A stretch of DNA of 64,000 bases, taken from CAYSWV01 sp964434865 (GTDB lineage Bacteria > Cyanobacteriota > Cyanobacteriia > Thermostichales > Thermostichaceae). Shown one piece after another: positions 42,899 through 51,738 of this stretch (position 1 is the stretch's first letter; the number at the start of each line of letters is the position of its first letter). Position numbers and translations under genes: made by a program. The stretch covers positions 1 through 64,000 of the forward strand of contig CAYSWV010000014.1 of assembly GCA_964434865.1 (NCBI GenBank). Reading direction: 5' to 3'. The notes beneath the pieces are model-generated. The model did no database searches. It was not told the DNA's origin and saw only the letters and a program-made list of their open reading frames with translations.

Positions 42899-45229
42899 AT
42901 GGATTTAGATGCCGCTCTCCATCTGACTGATATGCTAGTCTTCAAGGTCTCAGAGACTCATTTAACTGATCTACAGCAAACCATTGTCCGTCAAGTCTGG
43001 CAAGGCAAACGTTACAGTGACATTGCTCAAAGGTACGGTTGTACTGAAGGTCATGCTAAAGATGTAGGAGCTGATTTGTGGGCTATGCTCTCGAAAGCCA
43101 CAGGTGAACGTGTTACGAAAACCAGTCTGCAAGCTGTGATCAATCGATATGAAGCTAGACAGTTTGGTAAGCAACCCTCCCCATCCATGGCTTCAACGCC
43201 CCCAATTTTTGTGGGCCGAGGACAAGCTTTTGACGATTTAGATCAGTTGATTCAGCAAGGTCATCGGTTCATTGCGATTCAAGGAGAAGGGGGTTTAGGT
43301 AAAACAACATTAGCCCAGCATTATCTTCAACAAAACCATTTTGAGATCATCTTAGAACTGATGATGGCTCGTGATCCAAGTGACACTACACCCGTTGAAC
43401 AGATTGTTGAAGAGTGGTTTCGACAGGAGTTACAAGAGGAACCGGGTCAGACGTTTGGAATTATGCTGCGCCGACTGAAGTCTCAGCTACAACTACGCCG
43501 GATTGGCATTTTAATCGATAATCTAGAATCGATCTTAGATCATCAGGGACGATGTTGCTCACTCCATCAACGATATGCTGAGCTTTTCCGAATGTTAGGT
43601 ACAGCGGACGGCCATTCAGTGATTTTACTGACCAGTCGTGACCGTCTGTGTGATCCGATGATCAATGTTAAGCACTATCGTCTCTCAGGTTTGACCTTAC
43701 AAGATTGGCAGCACTATTTTGAATTGGGATCCATTCAAGTCGATCAAGCTAGCTTAACAGCTCTGCATTCAACCTACGGGGGTAATGCTAAAGCTATGAG
43801 GATCTTAGGTGGTCTCATTGTAGAAGACTTTGGTGGGGATGCGGCTACCTATTGGTTGACCTATGGCCAAGATCCATTAAGTGTAACGGACTTAAAACAT
43901 CTGATTGCAGATCAGTTTAATCGTTTGTTCCAGCTTGATCCTCAGGCTTATCAACTTCTATGTTGCTTAGGCTGCTATCGCTATCAAGATCATCCCACCC
44001 TTCCTATTGAAGCTATTCTTAGCCTCGATCTTGATCTACGTCCATTAATAGCTTTGAGAGATCGCTCATTAGTAGAGTGTATTCAAGGCGAGTATTCCTT
44101 ACATCCCGCTATTCGAGCTGAAGCCCAGATGCGATTAAAATCCACCCCACTCTGGGCTGAAACTCATTACAAGGCGGCTCAGTATTGGACTCAATCGGTT
44201 ACTCAGATCACATCTGTACCAGAAGCCATTTCAGCTTTAGAAGCGTTTTACCATTATGTGACAGTTGGGGATAGGGAAGCAGCCGCTCAGGTGCTCTTAC
44301 AACCCCGAGCTAATCAGTGGGGCCAATTTCTGCCTCTAGCGAGCACTCTCTATCGGATGGGCTTAGTCCAGCCTGCTCTAATGGCAACTCAACAAGTGAT
44401 TCACCAAATTGCACCCACGCCTCAACAAGGAGAACTCTTCAATCTGTTAGGTGATCTATACTGGATCAGTGGAGACCTTCAACAAGCCATTCAATGTCAA
44501 CATCAAGCTATTTCAACAGCCCAAGCCTCGGTTCAGCCTGGTATCTCTGCAGCAAAACTCTATTATCTCAATAGGCTGATCATTGATTCTCGCTTAAGTT
44601 TGGGGCTGTACTATATCGATCAATGGGAATTGACTGAGGCGGCCATGTTATTGGAAATGGTCATTAGCGAGGCTCGCGATACCCCTCATACCCGATGGGC
44701 TGAAAAAGCAACGGTAGGTTTAGCCTTGGTCCAAGCTTATAGGGGCAAAACGGTCACAGCTAAACAGTTAGCCGATCAAGTGTATCCAATACTTCAAACC
44801 CGACAGCCCACAGGTCAATTCAGCTTTTTTCTTCAGTTACTGGGACAGGCTTACGTTCAATTGAGCGAGCTGCAGTTAGCTGAGGATTTATGTCAACAAG
44901 CCATTACAGCCTCAGAATTAGGACACTATCCCCAGGTCAAAGCCAAAGCCTTGAATACGTTAGCTATGATCTACCGTTCCCAACAGGCCTATGAGGTGTC
45001 ACAAGAGTACCATACTCAAGCGATTCATCTACTCGATCAAATTGGAGCCCAGTGTGATCTAGCCGAAGCTTACTTTCAACGGGGTCTTACTTACTGGCAC
45101 CATTATGCCTACCCCCAAGCGTATGACGACTGCCAACAAGCTATTCTGCTTTTTCAGGCTATCCACACCCCCAAGCAGATCCAGAAGGTTAAGGCTGTTT
45201 TAGATCAGATACAGCCAGTCAATCTGTAG
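42899..45229 (+). CDS. NB-ARC/STAND ATPase with N-terminal vMAP-like helical domain and TPR repeats
   Basis: This is a 776-residue multidomain signalling protein. Residues 1 to about 85 form a helical module (MDLDAALHLTDML, LTDLQQTIVRQVWQGK, YSDIAQRYGCTEGH) of the kind seen at the start of many cyanobacterial NB-ARC proteins. The ATPase follows: Walker A GEGGLGKTT at about 129-137, Walker B RIGILIDNLES, then ILLTSRDR and the winged helix. From about 440 to the end are TPR-like helical repeats (GELFNLLGDLYWISGDLQQAIQ, ALNTLAMIYRSQQAYEVSQEY). Such STAND proteins act as sensor switches, some in defence against phage. The start at 42899 is chosen because it matches the MDL start of relatives; the ATG at 42839 would add 20 unrelated residues. 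Confidence 0.87.
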   Translation: MDLDAALHLTDMLVFKVSETHLTDLQQTIVRQVWQGKRYSDIAQRYGCTEGHAKDVGADLWAMLSKATGERVTKTSLQAVINRYEARQFGKQPSPSMASTPPIFVGRGQAFDDLDQLIQQGHRFIAIQGEGGLGKTTLAQHYLQQNHFEIILELMMARDPSDTTPVEQIVEEWFRQELQEEPGQTFGIMLRRLKSQLQLRRIGILIDNLESILDHQGRCCSLHQRYAELFRMLGTADGHSVILLTSRDRLCDPMINVKHYRLSGLTLQDWQHYFELGSIQVDQASLTALHSTYGGNAKAMRILGGLIVEDFGGDAATYWLTYGQDPLSVTDLKHLIADQFNRLFQLDPQAYQLLCCLGCYRYQDHPTLPIEAILSLDLDLRPLIALRDRSLVECIQGEYSLHPAIRAEAQMRLKSTPLWAETHYKAAQYWTQSVTQITSVPEAISALEAFYHYVTVGDREAAAQVLLQPRANQWGQFLPLASTLYRMGLVQPALMATQQVIHQIAPTPQQGELFNLLGDLYWISGDLQQAIQCQHQAISTAQASVQPGISAAKLYYLNRLIIDSRLSLGLYYIDQWELTEAAMLLEMVISEARDTPHTRWAEKATVGLALVQAYRGKTVTAKQLADQVYPILQTRQPTGQFSFFLQLLGQAYVQLSELQLAEDLCQQAITASELGHYPQVKAKALNTLAMIYRSQQAYEVSQEYHTQAIHLLDQIGAQCDLAEAYFQRGLTYWHHYAYPQAYDDCQQAILLFQAIHTPKQIQKVKAVLDQIQPVNL

Positions 45230-45254
45230 ATATGAGATCTTTAGGCTTGAGAAC

Positions 45255-45284
45255 TTGAGATCTGGATAATGACTATGCTATGCT
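45255..45284 (+). promoter_or_regulatory. Candidate promoter of tRNA-His
   Basis: TTGAGA at 45255-45260 and TATGCT at 45279-45284 are 18 bases apart. The predicted start of transcription would be about 20 bases before the tRNA. Confidence 0.4.
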
Positions 45285-45312
45285 CAATATCCTAGTTAAA
45301 TCTAGGTCTAAT

Positions 45313-45386
45313 GGCGGGCGTAGCCAAGAGGTTAAGGCAGTGGTTTGTGGTTCCACCATTCGTGGGTTCGAATCCCATCGTCCGCC
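45313..45386 (+). tRNA. trnH: tRNA-His(GTG)
   Basis: The cloverleaf folds well. The acceptor stem is GCGGGCG (45314-45320) with cgtccgc at 45379-45385, including one G-U pair. An encoded G at 45313 can pair with C at 45386, the extra G-1:C73 pair that marks histidine tRNAs. The D arm is GCC/GGC, the anticodon loop TTGTGGT with anticodon GTG, and the T arm gtggg-ttcgaat-cccat. CCA is not encoded. Confidence 0.95.
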
Positions 45387-45466
45387 CTTGTTGACGGTAA
45401 TCTTTTAGAGGGTAGATGGCATCTGCTAGAGGCTTGTTTGGGGTAGCAGTTGAGCTATCTAAGCTA

Positions 45467-46093
45467 TTATCGTTGGACAAGCTCCTCAAGATCAACATTG
45501 CTCCACAACTCCTCTAGACGTTGATCACGGCCACAGGCGTATCGATAGAAGCCATACCGAAACGGGTTCTTCAAATAATAGTCTTGATGATACTCTTCTG
45601 CTTCATAAAATTCAGTTGCCGGTACAATCTCAGTGGCAATAGGCTGTTCAAAAATGTCAGCAACCAAGGTTGCCCTAGACTGTTCAGCTAGCTGCTGTTG
45701 CTCTGGATCATGGAAGAAAATAGCTGTCCGATACTGGCTCCCTTTATCGCAGAACTGACCTTTGCTATCCAGTGGATCTATATTCTGCCAGAACACTTCC
45801 AATAAAGTCTCGTAGCTAACCAAAGCTGGATCATAAACAATTTCAATGGCTTCAGTATGGCCTGTTTTACCTGCTGATACCTGTTGGTACGTTGGATTTT
45901 TTACTGATCCACCAGCATAGCCTACTGTAGTTGATTTCACCCCATTTAACTCATCAAAGGGATGTTCCATACACCAAAAACACCCCCCAGCAAAAGTTGC
46001 CTTCACAAGCTGCTCAGCTGCTGCAGACTGAGCCCAGCCTAGAACGACTAATCCACTGATCACTAACCCAAGGAGTACTTGTCGAACTTGCAT
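45467..46093 (-). CDS. msrA: Peptide methionine sulfoxide reductase MsrA, exported
   Basis: MsrA reduces the S form of methionine sulfoxide in proteins. The protein from the ATG at 46093 has about 208 residues: a signal peptide (MQVRQVLLGLVISGLVVLGW, cut after SAAA) and the catalytic domain starting with ATFAGGCFWC, where the first Cys of GCFWC is catalytic. Later GKTGHTEAIEI, DKGSQYRTAIFF and FYEAEEYHQDYY are family hallmarks. A longer frame reaches back to 46162 but would bury the signal peptide, so I prefer 46093. An exported MsrA would repair proteins in the periplasm or lumen. It lies between tRNA-His and the epimerase gene. Confidence 0.9.
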   Translation of the reverse strand: MQVRQVLLGLVISGLVVLGWAQSAAAEQLVKATFAGGCFWCMEHPFDELNGVKSTTVGYAGGSVKNPTYQQVSAGKTGHTEAIEIVYDPALVSYETLLEVFWQNIDPLDSKGQFCDKGSQYRTAIFFHDPEQQQLAEQSRATLVADIFEQPIATEIVPATEFYEAEEYHQDYYLKNPFRYGFYRYACGRDQRLEELWSNVDLEELVQR

Positions 46094-46267
46094 ATCTTCA
46101 GTCCTGAACTGGATGATGCCACTTTTCATGTCTAGCCTAACCTGAATATTCTTAATTTGCATCTGTAAAACAGCAGTTTAAGCCCTTGACCTGAGGGATA
46201 GACTACAGCTAACTGAGGTCCTGCTGAATTTAAGCTTGACGTTCACTCAGATCTAACAAGGTGGTAT

Positions 46268-47272
46268 CTAGGAAGCTCCATAGTAAGATCGATACCATTC
46301 AACAAATGCACTAAGACCTACGTCCAGAGATGTTGAAGGCTTGAAGCCTGTGTCTTGAATTAACTCATCAATATCTGCATAGGTTTCGATCACCTCACCT
46401 GGCTGTAAAGGTAGCCATTGCTTTTGAGCTGGCTTTCCAATCAGAGATTCTAGAGTTTCAATCAACGTTAACAGGCTCACAGGTTGGTTATTACCAATAT
46501 TATAGATTTTGAAAGGAGGAGTTTCAATTAAGGCTTGATCCAAGGCTAGCTCACGGCCCGTTTGGGGTATACGTTTCAAGACTCGGACGATGCCTTCAAC
46601 AATATCATCAATATACGTGAAGTCTCGATACATTTTCCCATGATTGTACACTTTAATCGGATCACCATTGAAGATAGCCCTAGCAAATAAAAAATAGGCC
46701 ATATCAGGGCGCCCCCAGGGACCATAGACAGTAAAAAAACGTAGACCTGTTGTGGGGAGTTTGTATAGATGACTATAACTATAAGCCATCAGTTCATTGG
46801 ATCGCTTAGTAGCGGCGTAGAGGCTAATGGGGGAGTTGACTGGATCTGTTGTAGCAAAAGGAATCTTGCGATTAGCGCCATAGACTGAACTCGATGATGC
46901 AAACACAAGATGCTGACACTTATGGTGATAACACTGATCTAGAACTGTAAAAAAACCAACTAAATTACTTTCGATATACGTATAAGGATGGGTCAAGGAA
47001 TATCGAACTCCAGCCTGAGCTGCTAAATGAACAACAGCATCAGGTTTATAGGTTGTAAATAAGGATTCAACAGTCATTCGATCAGAAATATCACCCCCTT
47101 GAAAAGCAAACTGATCACATTGGAGGTGGGATAGCCGATCTTTTTTGAGCGAGACGTCGTAATAGTGATTCAAGTTGTCAAAACCGATAACCCGATGGCC
47201 TAAAGCTAATAATCGTTGACTCAGATGATATCCAATAAAACCAGCCGCTCCTGTTACTAAAACAGTTTCCAT
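46268..47272 (-). CDS. UDP-glucuronate 4-epimerase-like NAD-dependent epimerase
   Basis: This is a 334-residue extended SDR that should convert UDP-glucuronate to UDP-galacturonate for surface polysaccharide. The NAD loop is GAAGFIG at 8-14, the CapI/LspL-type segment is FDNLNHYYDVSLKKDRL, the catalytic part has ASSSSVYG and YAATKR, and GLRFFTVYGPWGRPDMA is the substrate-binding block of the GalE/CapI group. The length is that of CapI proteins. It is the last gene of the minus-strand polysaccharide run, 86 bases after ald. Confidence 0.9.
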   Translation of the reverse strand: METVLVTGAAGFIGYHLSQRLLALGHRVIGFDNLNHYYDVSLKKDRLSHLQCDQFAFQGGDISDRMTVESLFTTYKPDAVVHLAAQAGVRYSLTHPYTYIESNLVGFFTVLDQCYHHKCQHLVFASSSSVYGANRKIPFATTDPVNSPISLYAATKRSNELMAYSYSHLYKLPTTGLRFFTVYGPWGRPDMAYFLFARAIFNGDPIKVYNHGKMYRDFTYIDDIVEGIVRVLKRIPQTGRELALDQALIETPPFKIYNIGNNQPVSLLTLIETLESLIGKPAQKQWLPLQPGEVIETYADIDELIQDTGFKPSTSLDVGLSAFVEWYRSYYGAS

Positions 47273-47358
47273 TCACACCTATTGATTAACCACTCACTTA
47301 TCGTAGGGGACAAACCTGTATCGAGCAATTTCACACGCTACTCCATAATGTCTAATGT

Positions 47359-48447
47359 CTACGTTAAATCCGCAAATGCAGCCTGGACAGCTGGATGTCG
47401 GAGCATTCCCGTTTGAATATTGAGACCCTTAGCTAAGGCTGGATCTTGCTCCATGGCTTGTTGAGGTCCTAAATTAGCCAGCTTCAGAATAAAGGGTAAC
47501 GTGCTATTAACCAAGGCTTGAGTTGCTGTCCAGGGTACAGCGCCAGGCATATTGGGGACACCATAATGAAGCACCCCAGCATCCAGGTAGACCGGCTCAG
47601 TATGAGAGGTGACTCGAGTTGTCTCAATACAGCCGCCTTGATCCACAGCCACATCAACAATGACCGAGCGAGGTTGCATTTGACTGATCATGTCTCGAGT
47701 TACCAATACTGGTGCTCGACTACCGGTGACTAACACCGCTCCAATCACTAGATCGGCTAAGCTAACCGCTTCTTCAATCGCTTGAGCAGTGCTATAGAGC
47801 AATTCAACCCGAGATCCAAACGTTAATTCTAAGTCGTTAAGTCGTTGAACATTAACATCAAAAATCTTGACTTGGGCCCCTAACCCAACTGCCATTTTGG
47901 CTGCTTCGGTCCCCACAGACCCGCCCCCTAAAATAACCACCCGACCAGGCCGGACGCCGGGAATACCGCCTAGCAAAACGCCACGACCCCCTTGCTGTCG
48001 GGTGAGATAATGGGAGCCAAACTGTACGGATAGTCGTCCAGCGATCTTGCTCATGGGTCCCAGCAGGGGAAGGGTTCGATCAGCCAGTTCAACCGTTTCA
48101 TAAGCAATGCAAGTCGCTTTTGAATTCATTAAAGCTTGAGTTAAGTCACGACTAGCAGCCAGGTGCAAATAGGTGAACAGGGTTGAGTCCGGTTGAATCA
48201 GATCGTATTCAGAAGGCAAGGGTTCTTTAACTTTGATGACCAGTTCCTGACTATAAACCTCTTTGGCTAAATCTCTGATCTGAGCACCGGATTGCATATA
48301 GGCCTTATCAGGAAACCCTGATCCTTCGCCAGCTCCAGTTTCGACCCAAACGGTATGGCCTTGTTCTGTCAGCACTCTGGCAGCGGCAGGTGTTAATCCG
48401 ACGCGGAATTCTTGGTCTTTGATCTCTTTAGGAACACCAATATGCAT
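47359..48447 (-). CDS. ald: Alanine dehydrogenase
   Basis: This enzyme interconverts L-alanine and pyruvate plus ammonia with NAD. The 362-residue protein has the conserved start MHIGVPKEIKDQEFRVGLTP, the second family signature VVILGGGSVGTEAAKMAVGLG (NAD loop) at about 170-190, and DVAVDQGGCIETTRVTSH. The N-terminal catalytic lysine and histidine (KVKEPLPSEY, FTYLHLA) are present. It lies 48 bases after the Wzt gene on the same strand, between polysaccharide genes, though its role is in nitrogen metabolism. Confidence 0.95.
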   Translation of the reverse strand: MHIGVPKEIKDQEFRVGLTPAAARVLTEQGHTVWVETGAGEGSGFPDKAYMQSGAQIRDLAKEVYSQELVIKVKEPLPSEYDLIQPDSTLFTYLHLAASRDLTQALMNSKATCIAYETVELADRTLPLLGPMSKIAGRLSVQFGSHYLTRQQGGRGVLLGGIPGVRPGRVVILGGGSVGTEAAKMAVGLGAQVKIFDVNVQRLNDLELTFGSRVELLYSTAQAIEEAVSLADLVIGAVLVTGSRAPVLVTRDMISQMQPRSVIVDVAVDQGGCIETTRVTSHTEPVYLDAGVLHYGVPNMPGAVPWTATQALVNSTLPFILKLANLGPQQAMEQDPALAKGLNIQTGMLRHPAVQAAFADLT

Positions 48448-48495
48448 AAGCTCAACACAGAGTCCCCGTGTAAATTTTGATGTCAGTCAAGAGAA

Positions 48496-49785
48496 TTATC
48501 CCATGTGAGCTGGCGCTGCCACAACCTGCCATGATCGAGGCTGATAGTAAAGAGACTGATTCACTAAACAACCCGGTTGAACAGTAAAGCGAAACGATTC
48601 CACCACATCCAATGAACAAACTCCCTCTTTGATATAAATCTTCAGGTTGTAGATCCCAGGCAACAATCCCAGATGTAACATCTGTAGCCAGATCTGGGAA
48701 GGTCCTGTCGGTAATTCGAGATAGAGATCATCAGCTGCACAAGTCATGGTCAAGACCCGCTCACGATCACCTGCAATAGCCGATATCATGATGCCTACGT
48801 TGGCTCGCTCGATAGCACGATGTGCCTGAACCTCAATACAAAGCGTGGTGGGTTCTCCGGTCGCTGGATGCAATTGCCAATCACCTACTGGATCTTGAAA
48901 CCCCAAGGCAGTGATATCTACCCCCAAGCTTTGGGTTGGATCTTTAGGAGGCAAGCGTAATATCCCTTCTGTAGAAGGCTGAGTGCTTAAGCTTAAATCT
49001 GCTTCATAGTGTCTGAGGATACTCTCTGTTGATCCTTGCGCTACTAATTGGCCTTGTTTCAAGTAGAGAGACTGATCACAAACATTTAAAATAGCGTTAG
49101 GGTTATGTGAAACCAATACAAAAGCCGTGCCCTGATCTCGGAGCTGAGCTAGGCGTTGGTAACACTTCATCCGAAACTTGATGTCCCCCACGGCCAGGAC
49201 CTCATCGATCAAGAGAATCTCCGGCTGAATATGGATCGCACAGGCAAAACCCAACCGAGCGGCCATGCCAGAACTATAGGTCCGTAAGGGAGCATCAATG
49301 GCTTCTGCAATTTCAGCAAAATCTACGACAGCATCAAACCGAGCCTGGATCTGGTGTGTGGTCAGGCCTAGTATCGACATGTTGGCATAAATATTTTCTC
49401 GTCCTGTCAAGATTGGATTAAATCCAGCACCTAAAGCAATTAGAGGGGCTACACGACCTCGAACACACACTTGACCTCGATCAGGCTTGATCAAGCCACT
49501 GATAATGCGCAACAGTGTACTCTTACCCGCCCCATTGGATCCCACTAACCCTAAGGCCTGGCCGGGAAGCAGTTGGAACGAGACGTCTTGCAAAGCCCAG
49601 AACTCTTGAGCACGCAGATGATGACTAGAGCGAGTCCCTCCCACTAAATCTGTAGTAATATCCTGGAGGGCGTACCAGAGGGATCGCTTCAATTGACGAC
49701 AAAACTTCTTGCTAATGCCCTCAACCTGAATTACTGCCTCTGACTGCACCTGGTTAGATGACACTATGGATTCCAGCGTAGTCAT
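48496..49785 (-). CDS. Polysaccharide ABC exporter ATP-binding protein (Wzt/TagH-like)
   Basis: This is the ATPase of an O-antigen or capsule exporter, 429 residues. Walker A is GSNGAGKST at about 83-91; the signature reads TYSSGMAARLGFA and Walker B ILLIDEVLAVGD, as in KpsT/Wzt proteins. From about residue 270 there is a C-terminal Wzt-type carbohydrate-binding domain with beta strands (EGILRLPPKDPTQSLGVDI onward), which in other species recognises the chain end of the exported glycan. It works with the permease at 50887-51738, with the asparagine-synthase-like gene lying between them. Confidence 0.92.
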   Translation of the reverse strand: MTTLESIVSSNQVQSEAVIQVEGISKKFCRQLKRSLWYALQDITTDLVGGTRSSHHLRAQEFWALQDVSFQLLPGQALGLVGSNGAGKSTLLRIISGLIKPDRGQVCVRGRVAPLIALGAGFNPILTGRENIYANMSILGLTTHQIQARFDAVVDFAEIAEAIDAPLRTYSSGMAARLGFACAIHIQPEILLIDEVLAVGDIKFRMKCYQRLAQLRDQGTAFVLVSHNPNAILNVCDQSLYLKQGQLVAQGSTESILRHYEADLSLSTQPSTEGILRLPPKDPTQSLGVDITALGFQDPVGDWQLHPATGEPTTLCIEVQAHRAIERANVGIMISAIAGDRERVLTMTCAADDLYLELPTGPSQIWLQMLHLGLLPGIYNLKIYIKEGVCSLDVVESFRFTVQPGCLVNQSLYYQPRSWQVVAAPAHMG

Positions 49786-49850
49786 ACTGATCCCTCATCG
49801 TGCTAAGCCATTATGGCTGGTTTGAACAGAATAACGATTTCCCTTGAAAC

Positions 49851-50869
49851 TCAAGCTCCTCTAAGTTTCCTCACCACTTTTTTAACTAGGTAAGCTGAGT
49901 GATCCCACGAGGGCCAGGCGAGCAGTTGCCAGAAACTTATGTCTTTAGGATTAAAAGGGTACTTCAATAACCCCGGCATTAATTGGCTGATACTAGCTTG
50001 CTGCAATTGTGATCCTAGCCGTTGCGATGGACACACACCTAAAAGAATGGCATAGTTACGAGCTGAATTTAAGATAGGAAATCGTTCTAAGCTATTCAAA
50101 TCATATAATTGCTCCTTGGTACTCAACCAACCTGCTTGTCGCTGCTCAATAAAAAACCGATCTCGCCAGTCAAGATGAGCTTGCGGGTACTTCAATATCC
50201 ACTCTAGCCATGCTTTCAAACCTAAGACAGCTGTAGAATCAGAAGGTTCTTGAAAGTGGTGAGCTAACTGTTGTGCTGTGGTTTCAGCTTGTATAAGCGT
50301 GTTAGGTAAGTGATGCAGTAAGGCAAATCCGCTAGCCACAGCAAACCCATGACCACCAAATGAAAGACCTATCATTTCATCCCGAATCCCTTTGATAAAG
50401 TGTTCAGCATCTCCAGCAGAAAGGTGATTAGCATTGTGATCCCGCACCAGATCCCAACGGTCTCGAAAGTGATGCTGTTTCCGAAATTTGATGTGTTGAA
50501 AGCCGCATTCACGAGCTAGTAAGGGTGGCAGAATCTGGTCAGCCATGGATGTTCTTTGCGAGATCTGAGTAAAAGGAGTCACCTTGATCTGAGCCTGAGA
50601 GCACAAGGCCAAGAGTAGCCGAGAATCATACCCCGCAGTTAGCCCTAGCCAGAGAGGTTGGNNNNNNNNNNNNNNNNNNNNNNNNNNNNNNNNNNNNNNN
50701 NNNNNNNNNNNNNNNNNNNNNNNNNNNNNNNNNNNNNNNNNNNNNNNNNNNNNNNNNNNNNTGGGCAGTGACATAGCCACAAGGAAGCACTGAGCTGATG
50801 ACAATGCCAATCCTCATAAACCACGTATGGACTGGGACCTAAGATAAATTGGCGACGGTGGGGTCGCAT
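49851..50869 (-). CDS. Asparagine-synthase-like protein, interrupted by assembly gap 4
   Basis: The gene starts at the ATG at 50869 (MRPHRRQFILGPSPYVVYED) and ends at 49851, with 100 Ns at 50662-50761 in the middle. The part after the gap holds the PP-loop LTAGYDSRLLLAL of the AsnB C-terminal domain, with GLSFGGHGFAVASG and SLERFPILNSARNYA further on. The N-terminal part before the gap is not in the same frame as counted over the Ns, which means the gap length is not real. Relatives I recall have about 150 more residues in this place, so several hundred bases may be missing. In surface polysaccharide clusters such proteins may amidate a sugar. It lies 17 bases after the permease gene. Confidence 0.7.
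50662..50761. other. Assembly gap 4
   Basis: These are 100 Ns inside the asparagine-synthase-like gene. Unlike the other three gaps, the flanks share only three bases (tgg), so sequence is probably missing here. Confidence 0.9.
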
Positions 50870-50886
50870 GTTGACTCCTGAATAAC

Positions 50887-51738
50887 TTAGGAACTCACTC
50901 GCTCAATTACATAAGGCATCGATAAGCGAAACGTAATCCAGGCCACTATCAAAACCAGCCATACCAAGCCACTGATCCACCAAAAGCCAGATTCTTGAGT
51001 CAGTGTACCTGTAGTTGCCAGTTCACGGGTAGTTACTAACAAGGGTGTCACAGGGTTGAGTCTAACCAAGGTTTCTAATCGCCCACTGGTAGGCACGGTA
51101 TAAGCAACAGGGGTGAGAAATAACCAAAATCCAGTCACCAATGAAATACCTCGGGGCACATCCTGATAAAGCAAACCCAAGGGTGAGAGCAAAATCCCAA
51201 TAGCTGTGCCTAACAACACCAAGTGGATCAGTGATATGGGGGCCAGGAACGCCGTCAAACCCACAGGGATCTGGTAAATCACAAACAAGGTAATGATCAA
51301 CAGCAATTTGATGGCAAAGTTAAAGCCCACTTCTCCCAACTTAGCTAAGATCAGGGCCTCTCTGGGAAAGTTGACCCGAGTTAACATAGGTTTACCTGTG
51401 CTTACCGCCTGGATCGGTCCATTTAGGGATTCTACAAACGTTTGCCAGAGTGAAGTGCTCAACATCACATAGGCCGCATACGGTAACTCGGTCTGGCCAG
51501 GGTTAAAGACCTGAGCTTCACTAGCTAAGGTAAAGCTAAAGGCCATCACGACAGGGGGAATAAAGGCCCAAATAAAACCTAGCAGCGAGCTACGATATTG
51601 AGCACTGATATCGCGAACCATCAAGCGCCAAGCTAATTCTCGACTTCTGAGTAGATCAGAGACCATCTGTCGGGCTAGGGTTAGGGGCGAACGTAGCGGA
51701 CTTTCAGTAGTGTAGAACACTTCATTAGCCATGCTCAC
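50887..51738 (-). CDS. Polysaccharide ABC exporter permease (Wzm/TagG-like)
   Basis: This is a 283-residue ABC-2 type permease with six membrane segments. The N-terminal amphipathic part RELAWRLMVRDISAQYRSSLLGFIWAFIPP is typical of Wzm/KpsM proteins, as are FPREALILAKLGEVGFNF and the C-terminal LNPVTPLLVTTRE. Together with the Wzt ATPase it should export a lipid-linked glycan across the cytoplasmic membrane. Its ATG overlaps the stop of the glycosyltransferase gene by four bases, so the two are translationally coupled. Confidence 0.9.
   Translation of the reverse strand: MSMANEVFYTTESPLRSPLTLARQMVSDLLRSRELAWRLMVRDISAQYRSSLLGFIWAFIPPVVMAFSFTLASEAQVFNPGQTELPYAAYVMLSTSLWQTFVESLNGPIQAVSTGKPMLTRVNFPREALILAKLGEVGFNFAIKLLLIITLFVIYQIPVGLTAFLAPISLIHLVLLGTAIGILLSPLGLLYQDVPRGISLVTGFWLFLTPVAYTVPTSGRLETLVRLNPVTPLLVTTRELATTGTLTQESGFWWISGLVWLVLIVAWITFRLSMPYVIERVSS

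Noticed and set aside
42703..42945. A minus-strand frame through the Ns of gap 3
   Set aside because: Most of it is unknown bases or antisense to the NB-ARC gene; the placeholder length is not real.
49851..50810. A 319-codon gene model for the AsnB-like protein starting at 50810
   Set aside because: The start lies in a different frame from the natural N-terminus (ATG at 50869) and was only joined by reading through 100 placeholder Ns.
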